A stretch of 39,453 bases of DNA from Candidatus Woesearchaeota archaeon (GTDB taxonomy: Archaea; Nanobdellota; Nanobdellia; Woesearchaeales; GW2011-AR4). The translations under genes and the position numbers were made by a program. How positions within the stretch are numbered: position 1 is the first letter of the stretch; the number at the start of each line of letters is the position of its first letter. Shown one piece after another: positions 34,310 through 39,453 of the stretch. The notes beneath the pieces are model-generated. The model made no database searches. It saw nothing but the letters and a program-made list of their open reading frames with translations, and was not told the DNA's origin. The stretch spans positions 1 to 39,453 of the forward strand of contig JAGVXT010000008.1 of the NCBI GenBank assembly GCA_018303655.1. Reading direction: 5' to 3'.

Positions 34310-35002
34310 ATGCCGCTAATCAAACTGAAAAAATCAATAATTATTGCATGTGATGTTGACAGCCTGGAGAAATTGGGAAAATTAGTCAAAGCCACTTGCT
34401 CTGTCAAAGGGATTGGGGCCTACAAGATTGGTTTTGAGCTTGTAATCCCGTTTGGCATGAACGAAGTTGTCAAGACGATAAGGAAATGTACAAGACTGCC
34501 AATAATTTACGACCATCAAAAGGCAGGAACTGACATCCCTGAAATGGGTGGTAAATTTATGAAAGCATGCAAGTCTGTTAATACAGTAATTTTATTCCCG
34601 CAGGCAGGACCTGAAACAGAGGCTGCATGGATTAAGGCTGCGCAGCAGGCTAAAATGAATGTCATAATTGGCGGCGAGATGACTCACCAGGCTTATCTGA
34701 AAGAAGCAGGAGGCTTTATTGATGACAATGCGCCAAAAAGAATGTATGAGATTGCAGCTTCAATGGGAGTTAAAGATTTTGTGATTCCAGGAAACAAGCC
34801 TGAAAGAGCAATGGAATATGTAAAAATTATAAAAAACAAAATCAAAAACCCAGTTTTTTACTCGCCTGGCTTGATAGCCCAAGGGGGCAGCATAAGCGAA
34901 TTTGCCAGAAAGCTTGATTCATGGCATGCAATTATTGGACGAGCAATTTATGAAGCGAAGGATATAAAAAAAGCTGCTGGGGAATTTACAAAAAGCTTAT
35001 AA
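34310..35002 (+). CDS. pyrF: Orotidine 5'-phosphate decarboxylase (variant active-site spacing)
   Basis: Last step to UMP. TIM-barrel features: IIIACDVDSLEKL at the N-terminus, YKIGFEL, a loop YDHQKAGTDIPEMG, and the phosphate end SPGLIAQGGS with IIGRAIYEA. Canonical enzymes show D-x-K-x-x-D-I; here the Lys and second Asp are separated by one more residue (K-A-G-T-D-I-P) and the first Asp by one more (D-H-Q-K). The position at the end of the pyr cluster and the remaining motifs still favour PyrF; another HUMPS-family enzyme is possible. The start is ATG 34310, not the upstream TTG at 34301. The A-rich spacer may hold its own promoter. Confidence 0.85.
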   Translation: MPLIKLKKSIIIACDVDSLEKLGKLVKATCSVKGIGAYKIGFELVIPFGMNEVVKTIRKCTRLPIIYDHQKAGTDIPEMGGKFMKACKSVNTVILFPQAGPETEAAWIKAAQQAKMNVIIGGEMTHQAYLKEAGGFIDDNAPKRMYEIAASMGVKDFVIPGNKPERAMEYVKIIKNKIKNPVFYSPGLIAQGGSISEFARKLDSWHAIIGRAIYEAKDIKKAAGEFTKSL

Positions 35003-35025
35003 ATTTTGAAATTAACATTGTTTTA

Positions 35026-35583
35026 ATGCTTAATAATTTTAAAAAATTATTATTATTTATTTTAATATTTATTTTTATTAATGGTTGTACTCAACAACAA
35101 GAGCAAAAAAATCAAGAACAAATTGAAACCGGGGTGGTAAATATGGAATTAACAAGTAGTGCATTTACGCATAATAGTGCAATCCCATCAGAGTACACTT
35201 GTGACGGAAATGATTTATCGCCTGAGTTGATGATAAGCGATGTTCCATCAAATGCAAAAAGCCTTGTTTTGATAAGTGATGACCCGGATGCGCCTGTTGG
35301 CACGTGGGACCACTGGGTTGTTTTCAACATCCCACCATTAACAGCATCGATACCCAAAGGCACAGAGCCAAAAGGCACAGCCGGAAAAAACAGCTGGGGA
35401 AGAACAGGTTACGGAGGTCCCTGCCCGCCTTCAGGCACACACAGGTATTTCTTTAAGCTTTATGCGTTAGACACAACATTGAATCTGCCGCAAGGCGCAG
35501 CAAAAAAAGATTTGGAAAAGGCAATGCAGGGGCATATTGTTGCACAAGCGCAATTGATGGGAAATTACAAGAGAAGTAGATAA
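35026..35583 (+). CDS. PEBP/YbhB-family protein with lipobox signal
   Basis: Phosphatidylethanolamine-binding/Raf-kinase-inhibitor-like family. The N-terminal hydrophobic stretch ends INGC (Cys about 21), a lipobox, followed by a Gln/Glu-rich linker, so the protein is probably lipid-anchored outside the cell. Family motifs: SDDPDAPVGTWDHWVVFNIP and GYGGPCPPSGTHRYFFKLYALD (ligand pocket Asp, His, and the GxHRY segment). The ligand is unknown. 23 bases after pyrF and 3 before the SLOG gene. Confidence 0.9.
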   Translation: MLNNFKKLLLFILIFIFINGCTQQQEQKNQEQIETGVVNMELTSSAFTHNSAIPSEYTCDGNDLSPELMISDVPSNAKSLVLISDDPDAPVGTWDHWVVFNIPPLTASIPKGTEPKGTAGKNSWGRTGYGGPCPPSGTHRYFFKLYALDTTLNLPQGAAKKDLEKAMQGHIVAQAQLMGNYKRSR

Positions 35584-35586
35584 CAA

Positions 35587-36117
35587 ATGAAAATCGCTGT
35601 TTGCGGCGCTTCTCTGCCGCCTTTTGATGAATCCATACTGGAAAAGGCGTATGAAATAGGCAAAGAAATCGCAACAAACAAGCACATTCTGAGATTTGGC
35701 GGCTGCTGGGGCTATCCATACGAAGCTGCAAAAGGCGCTTTTCAAAACAAAGGCAAAGTCATTGCGATTTCTCCTGCTAAAAACAAAGAAGGACATTTAA
35801 GCAAATATAACTTTCCACTTGATAATTTTACAGAAATTAAATATACGGGCTTGGGCGTACCGGGCAGAAATATTCCATTGGTTAGTAATTCCGACGCCAT
35901 AATTGTCATTTCCGGGCAAATTGGGACTTTAAACGAGTTTACCATAGCATTCCATAAAAAGAAAATGATAGGTGTTCTTAGAGGAAGCGGCGGCATAACA
36001 AGCATTGTTCAAGAAATAGCTGAGATTTGCAGAAAAGTTGGAGAAGATGACAAGATTGTCTATGAAAAAGAGCCGAAAAGATTGTTAAGCAGATTGGCAG
36101 AGATTAATAATCAATAA
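35587..36117 (+). CDS. SLOG-superfamily (LOG/TIGR00725-like) protein, 176 aa
   Basis: Rossmann-like nucleotide-binding protein of the lysine-decarboxylase-like/LOG group. Features: an N-terminal strand KIAVCGAS, the Gly-rich FGGCWGYPYEAAKGA (about 39-53), and SGQIGTLNEFTIAF (about 108-121), in which the usual PGGxGTxxE reads SGQIGTLNE, so the loop is altered but the Gly-Thr and Glu remain. Phosphoribohydrolase activity as in plant LOG is possible, nucleotide-ligand sensing equally so. Three bases after the lipoprotein gene. Confidence 0.8.
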   Translation: MKIAVCGASLPPFDESILEKAYEIGKEIATNKHILRFGGCWGYPYEAAKGAFQNKGKVIAISPAKNKEGHLSKYNFPLDNFTEIKYTGLGVPGRNIPLVSNSDAIIVISGQIGTLNEFTIAFHKKKMIGVLRGSGGITSIVQEIAEICRKVGEDDKIVYEKEPKRLLSRLAEINNQ

Positions 36118-36147
36118 ACATAAAAATAAAGTTAAACTCTTATTCTT

Positions 36148-36174
36148 GGGCTCGTGGTCTAACAACTATGACGC
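36148..36174 (+). pseudogene. tRNA-Val-like 5' fragment (degenerate)
   Basis: GGGCTCGTGGTCTA, then after a short loop CTATGACGC, matches the acceptor and D-arm strands of archaeal tRNA-Val as I recall them, but the D loop lacks GG, the anticodon arm is disrupted, and no T arm or complementary CGAGCCC 3' strand follows. A TATA-like A-rich sequence lies about 25 bases upstream. Read as a remnant; coincidence cannot be ruled out. Confidence 0.35.
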
Positions 36175-36228
36175 TTAGCACTGGACATTCTTGCCTAAAC
36201 TATTTAAACCCATTCCCCTACTAGAATT

Positions 36229-36317
36229 GAAAAAGAGAACACGCAAAACTGCCAAATTAAGTCTTTTGATTAGCATCAAAATCCTTTTACGAAGTTTCGC
36301 TTAACGTTCTCTTTTTC
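36229..36317 (+). ncRNA. Structured RNA element upstream of the homing endonuclease
   Basis: GAAAAAGAGAAC (36229-36240) pairs perfectly with GTTCTCTTTTTC (36306-36317). Inside, TTAAG/CTTAA (36257-36261, 36300-36304) encloses TTTTGAT-TAGC-ATCAAAA (36264-36281) and a small CGA/TCG hairpin (36290-36299). No group I or other known core was recognised. It may be a leader of the endonuclease gene or a boundary of the mobile unit. Confidence 0.4.
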
Positions 36318-36322
36318 CTGAA

Positions 36323-36355
36323 CTCCAAAGTCTTGTAAAAACAAAAACTTTGGAG
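36323..36355 (+). promoter_or_regulatory. Hairpin sequestering the endonuclease Shine-Dalgarno
   Basis: CTCCAAAG (36323-36330) pairs with CTTTGGAG (36348-36355). The 3' arm contains most of GGAGG (36352-36356), the ribosome-binding site 9 bases before ATG 36366. Folding would mask the site, so translation could be switched by temperature, a protein or other RNA. Confidence 0.5.
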
Positions 36356-36365
36356 GTTGATTAAA

Positions 36366-37136
36366 ATGGTATTGTTAAAAGCTGAAGTAAAAGAAGAAAT
36401 TATGAAAGAGCTAAGAAAAGGCACTTCTATCAATAAGATCTCTAAATTATTGAGTTTGGGAAAATCAACTATTTACTACTATTACAAGAAAATTAATGGC
36501 AAGAAATATGTTCCTCCTTATGTTCAGCCAAATTTTTCAGAAAAAGAAGGAGAAATTGTTGGAATTTTTACAGGAGATGGAAGCCAATATTTTGCAAAGG
36601 GAGGTCATTATCAAGTCAATGTTCATTTTGGAGGTCATAGGAAAGAATATGCACTTTATGTACAAAAGCTATTTTCTGATTATTTTTGTAAAAAATTTCA
36701 ATTGAGTAATCTAAATGATGGAAAATTAAGACTTAGAACAAATTCTAAAGATATATTCCATTATTTCAAAAATTATATTGAATACAATTCAAAAGAAAAA
36801 CATTGTACTGTAAATTTAAAAACCCTAAATATACCAATGAAATTTAAAGTTGGTTTTATTAAGGGTTTAGTTGATACAGATGGTTCAGTTTTATATGATA
36901 AGCATGATGATGCAGTAAGAATATTTTATTATACAACTTCAGAAAAATTAGCAGAACAAATATCTTCTATTCTAAGAGAATTAAGTATAAAGAATACATG
37001 CATATGCAGAACCGATAAAAAAGGTCGTAAACCGCTTTATGTAGTTCGTGTATTGGAAAAAGAAGTATATAAATTTTTAAACATAGTAAAACCATTTAAG
37101 CAAAAACTCCTTAAAGGGCCTGTAGTTCAATGGTAG
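36366..37136 (+). CDS. LAGLIDADG homing endonuclease, 256 aa
   Basis: Probable site-specific DNA endonuclease. A short helix-turn-helix (about 10-42: KEEIMKELRKGTSINKISKL ... STIYYYYKK) precedes two LAGLIDADG motifs, EIVGIFTGDGS (about 63-73) and VGFIKGLVDTDGS (about 162-174), each with the acidic residue needed for catalysis; a single-chain, two-motif enzyme. The start is ATG 36366 because GGAGG stands 9 bases upstream; an in-frame TTG at 36357 overlaps the Shine-Dalgarno. The gene is AT-richer than its neighbours, consistent with mobility. The last seven codons and the stop (TAG) lie inside the tRNA-Ala gene. It is not in an intron of that tRNA, which is intact, so it is a free-standing element. 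Confidence 0.85.
   Translation: MVLLKAEVKEEIMKELRKGTSINKISKLLSLGKSTIYYYYKKINGKKYVPPYVQPNFSEKEGEIVGIFTGDGSQYFAKGGHYQVNVHFGGHRKEYALYVQKLFSDYFCKKFQLSNLNDGKLRLRTNSKDIFHYFKNYIEYNSKEKHCTVNLKTLNIPMKFKVGFIKGLVDTDGSVLYDKHDDAVRIFYYTTSEKLAEQISSILRELSIKNTCICRTDKKGRKPLYVVRVLEKEVYKFLNIVKPFKQKLLKGPVVQW
37066..37082 (+). promoter_or_regulatory. Likely tRNA promoter inside the endonuclease gene
   Basis: TATATAAA and the adjacent TTTTTAAA lie 34-50 bases before the tRNA 5' end, a plausible distance for a short tRNA leader. Confidence 0.4.
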
Positions 37137-37187
37137 AATGCACCCCTCGCTAGGGTGAGGCTGTGGGTTCAAATCCCGCCAGGTCCA
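37116..37187 (+). tRNA. tRNA-Ala, anticodon CGC
   Basis: Folds as a full cloverleaf: acceptor GGGCCTG/CAGGTCC with the G3:U70 pair that marks tRNA-Ala, D arm GTTC/GAAT (one G-U), anticodon stem CACCC/GGGTG with loop CTCGCTA, variable AGGCT, T arm GTGGG-TTCAAAT-CCCGC, discriminator A73. No intron; CCA not encoded. Its first 21 bases overlap the endonuclease coding end, and the next gene's ATG begins one base after the discriminator. Confidence 0.95.
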
Positions 37188-37188
37188 T

Positions 37189-38352
37189 ATGGTTTCCTGT
37201 AAATCCGTCTATGAGCCAAGGGAAGATAGCACTATGCTTGAAACTTGGGTTAAGAAGTATGCCAAAGGCAGAGTGCTTGATGTCGGAACCGGCTCCGGAA
37301 TACAGGCGATTGCAGCTGCCCAAAGCAATAATGTAAAGTCAGTTCTGGCAACTGATGTCCAAAAAGAAGTTATTGATTACTGCAAAAAATGCGTTAAAAA
37401 CAAAAAAATAAGATTCCTGCAGTCCGATTTGTTCAAAAGAATAAAAGGAAAGTTTGACACGATAATTTTTAATCCCCCATATTTGCCACAGGATTTACAA
37501 TTAAAGGATTTGACAATTGAAGGAGGGAAAAAAGGATATGAGGTTATTGAACAATTTTTGAGTGAGGCAAGCAATTTTTTAAACCCAAATGGACTCATTT
37601 TGATGGTTTTTTCTTCGTTGACTAAAAAAGAAAAAGTTGAAGAATTTATCAAAAATAATATATTTGATTTTGAAGAGCTGGAAAAACAGCACATTTTTTT
37701 TGAAGATATCTATTTTTATTTATTGAGAAAAAATGAATTATTGAAAAAACTGGAGAATGAAAAGATAACCAATGTAAAATACTTAACAAAAGGGCATCGC
37801 GGATTGTTGTACATAGGATTGTACAAAAATAAAAAAATAGCTGTAAAAACAAAAAACCCCAAAAGCACCGCATTCGGAAGGATAGAAAACGAGGCAAAAT
37901 GGCTGAAAATACTGAATAAACATAAAATTGGGCCTAAACTATTGCTTATAGACAAGGATTACTTTGTTTATGACTACATTGGTGGCAATTTTATCATAGA
38001 TTACATAAAAAAATCAAATAAAAACAATATTAAAAAAATAATAAAAAAAATATTTAACCAATTATTCGTCTTGGACAAATTAAAAATTGACAAGGAGGAG
38101 ATGCATCGTCCCTTGAAACACATTATAATGAGCAAAAACAAGCCATTTTTGATAGACTTTGAGAGGTCCCGCTATTCCCCTAACCCGAAAAATGTGACTC
38201 AATTCTGCCAGTTCCTGATAAACAGCCGGTTAAATCAAATTCTAAAAAGCAAAAAAATGCATATAAACAAACAAAAAATAATTAATTTGGCAAAGGTTTA
38301 TAAAAATAACAAAAACAAAGTAAATCTTGATAAAATATTGAAACAAATATGA
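37189..38352 (+). CDS. HemK/PrmC-like methyltransferase fused to a COG2112-like kinase domain, 387 aa
   Basis: Residues about 1-170: HemK2/Mtq2-type methyltransferase with YEPREDS, VLDVGTGSGIQ (about 31-41), and the catalytic NPPY (about 95-98) that defines glutamine-N5 or related methylation; archaeal relatives modify release factor aRF1 with Trm112. Residues about 185-380: small archaeal kinase-like domain with ATP-site Lys in IAVKTKN (about 218), helix-C Glu in IENEAKWL, hinge FVYDYIGG, catalytic loop HRPLKHIIM where the HRD Asp position is Pro, and LIDFERS carrying the metal Asp (about 322). I recall the altered loop as typical of COG2112. The two are normally separate genes. Starts one base after tRNA-Ala; overlaps the next gene by 4 bases. 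Confidence 0.85.
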   Translation: MVSCKSVYEPREDSTMLETWVKKYAKGRVLDVGTGSGIQAIAAAQSNNVKSVLATDVQKEVIDYCKKCVKNKKIRFLQSDLFKRIKGKFDTIIFNPPYLPQDLQLKDLTIEGGKKGYEVIEQFLSEASNFLNPNGLILMVFSSLTKKEKVEEFIKNNIFDFEELEKQHIFFEDIYFYLLRKNELLKKLENEKITNVKYLTKGHRGLLYIGLYKNKKIAVKTKNPKSTAFGRIENEAKWLKILNKHKIGPKLLLIDKDYFVYDYIGGNFIIDYIKKSNKNNIKKIIKKIFNQLFVLDKLKIDKEEMHRPLKHIIMSKNKPFLIDFERSRYSPNPKNVTQFCQFLINSRLNQILKSKKMHINKQKIINLAKVYKNNKNKVNLDKILKQI

Positions 38353-39332
38353 AAATAAGGAAAAATCACCTGTATTTCGGCATAATTGCTGCGGTTGCTT
38401 TGGTTGCTGTATTCTTCTATTACAACAGTCCAAAAGAAAGCCAAACAACGGAAAAAAATACAATAAAAGAAGAATATGAAAATCCTTGGCAGGTTGACAC
38501 AAACGGCTACCTTTCCTATCCTTTGGACAGGGAAAATGTGATGTTTAACAGGCAGAATTATGGCGAAACTGATAACCTCACAATCAGCAAAATAATTTAC
38601 CAAAGCAAAAATGGCAACATATACGGCTTGTTGGTTTTGCCAAAATCAGCATCAGACCTGATGCCGGGCATTGTTCTTCTTCCAGGCGCTGGAGTTTCAA
38701 AAGAAAGCGAATTAAAGCTTGCTGAAAAGATGGCGGAGCTTGGAGCTGCAGTGATCACAATAGACCAAAGGGGAGTTGGAGAAACAGATGGAACATTGCC
38801 AAAAATTGAAGAGGACTACCTAAATTTCTTAAAAGGGCAGGAGCCTTATCAGCATCTCATGGTTTATGATGCTTTGAGGGCTTATGACTTATTGCACAGC
38901 GCCCCATTTGTGGATACTGAAAGAATAATAATTGCAGGCGAAAGCCTTGGAGGCAGGATTGCAATCATTGCAGCTGCCATCGACAGAAACATCAAAGGCG
39001 TTTTGATCATAAGTTCGTCAGGGTTTGATTTTGAAGAAACAAATGACACTAAAGTGAACACATTTTTGCAGTCAATCGACTCCGATCATTACATTGCTCA
39101 AATAACCCCAAGAAAATTGGTAATGATGCACAATTATAACGATGCAATTATACCATTGTCAAGTGCAATAATGACCTATCAAAAGGCGCAGCAGCCAAAG
39201 CAATTTGTTTTGGTCAATGACACAAGCTGTAGTCATGGCTACTGCGACAGCATGTACGGTGGATTGGTTGACAGCCTTGACTACCTGGTTGGCATAAGGT
39301 CAAAGACTTTGGTGAGTGTGCCTGTAAGATAA
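38349..39332 (+). CDS. Membrane-anchored alpha/beta hydrolase, 327 aa
   Basis: Probable secreted-side serine hydrolase. N-terminal membrane anchor (about 8-25), then an alpha/beta hydrolase fold: oxyanion region LLPGAGVSKES, DQRGVGET, nucleophile elbow GESLGG (Ser199), acid in HNYNDAIIPLSSA, and catalytic His in SCSHGYCDSM. It resembles dipeptidyl-peptidase/acyl-esterase-like hydrolases; substrate unknown. It overlaps the methyltransferase-kinase gene by 4 bases (ATGA), so the two are probably co-translated. Confidence 0.88.
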   Translation: MKIRKNHLYFGIIAAVALVAVFFYYNSPKESQTTEKNTIKEEYENPWQVDTNGYLSYPLDRENVMFNRQNYGETDNLTISKIIYQSKNGNIYGLLVLPKSASDLMPGIVLLPGAGVSKESELKLAEKMAELGAAVITIDQRGVGETDGTLPKIEEDYLNFLKGQEPYQHLMVYDALRAYDLLHSAPFVDTERIIIAGESLGGRIAIIAAAIDRNIKGVLIISSSGFDFEETNDTKVNTFLQSIDSDHYIAQITPRKLVMMHNYNDAIIPLSSAIMTYQKAQQPKQFVLVNDTSCSHGYCDSMYGGLVDSLDYLVGIRSKTLVSVPVR

Positions 39333-39354
39333 ATACGCTTTCGGAACTACTGCC

Positions 39355-39453
39355 AAAAACTGCTGTGTTGCACAATTCTTATATAATTCCTCAATAACGT
39401 AACTAAGTAATGGGTGGTTTGTGAAGAAGGAGGCACAAACCATGGGAGGCAAA
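39355..39453. repeat. Right copy of 99-bp terminal inverted repeat
   Basis: Exact reverse complement of bases 1-99. Contains TATA box TTATATAA (39379-39386), Shine-Dalgarno AAGGAGG (39427-39433) and ATG 39442. The boundary lies 22 bases after the hydrolase stop. Confidence 0.95.
39442..39453 (+). CDS. 5' end of an outward-facing gene (M-G-G-K...), truncated
   Basis: ATG GGA GGC AAA, 8 bases after a perfect Shine-Dalgarno and about 59 bases after a TATA box. Identical to the start at the left end, so two copies of this gene, or of a mobile element carrying it, flank the window. GTG 39421 is in frame and an alternative start. Confidence 0.5.

Noticed and set aside
36130-36212. Complete tRNA-Val gene or a functional split tRNA half
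   Set aside because: The D loop lacks GG, no U33-anticodon loop can be placed, and no 3' half is found in the window; kept only as a low-confidence fragment.
36118-37187. Group I or archaeal intron interrupting tRNA-Ala
   Set aside because: The tRNA is complete and uninterrupted at 37116-37187; the endonuclease lies upstream and overlaps it without splitting it. No group I core was recognised.
1-39453. Complete linear replicon with terminal inverted repeats, as in Borg-like elements
   Set aside because: The repeats contain genes starting outward that are cut after four codons, their length equals a common assembly k-mer, and the content is chromosomal (pyrimidine synthesis, tRNA).

Overview
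The window looks like part of the chromosome of a DPANN-type archaeon (Woesearchaeota/Pacearchaeota-like, from recalled gene content; not verified by search). Archaeal signs: TATA boxes about 25-30 bases before start codons with leaderless or near-leaderless genes, CGAAA-type BRE elements, class III (type IV pilin-like) signal peptides, an aspartate carbamoyltransferase with a PyrI regulatory chain, a COG2112-like kinase, VapBC, and AbrB and ribbon-helix-helix mini-regulators. The DNA is AT-rich.

Left half (195-23873), surface locus: a leftward pair (prepilin-like protein plus a Cys-rich membrane protein) is followed by two rightward, partly duplicated modules. Module 1 is a 57-aa ribbon-helix-helix regulator, a 737-aa prepilin-like protein, a 1033-aa secreted/membrane Ig-like protein, two membrane-anchored proteins sharing a small unnamed domain (the larger with a peptidoglycan-binding-like domain), vapBC, and a six-helix membrane protein. 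Module 2 is a 51-aa AbrB-like regulator, a 644-aa prepilin-like protein, a 2159-aa FN3-rich giant, and another six-helix membrane protein. Both prepilin-like genes are preceded by related non-coding leaders, and short palindromic elements sit in or next to them. I infer an undescribed cell-surface apparatus. This is the strongest candidate for a new system here.

Middle (23875-28461): two leftward genes of unknown function, a protein with a degenerate and an intact nucleotidyltransferase half in tandem, and a CBS/zinc-ribbon protein.

Right half (28605-35002), pyrimidine cluster: pyrB, pyrI, pyrD, a SAM methyltransferase, pyrK, pyrC, pyrE, pyrF. It covers carbamoyl phosphate plus aspartate to UMP; carbamoyl-phosphate synthase is not in the window. 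Then come a PEBP-family lipoprotein, a SLOG/LOG-like protein, a LAGLIDADG homing endonuclease whose last codons run into a tRNA-Ala(CGC) gene, a HemK-like methyltransferase fused to a kinase-like domain starting one base after the tRNA, and an alpha/beta hydrolase.

The two ends are exact 99-bp inverted copies of one another. Each carries a promoter, a Shine-Dalgarno sequence and the first four codons of the same outward-facing gene. The contig therefore probably ends inside two copies of a repeat and is not a natural linear replicon. No gene-free stretch exceeds 300 bases once the small genes are counted; the longest are about 300 (3305-3610), 248 (36118-36365) and 260 (25657-25916) bases, described below.
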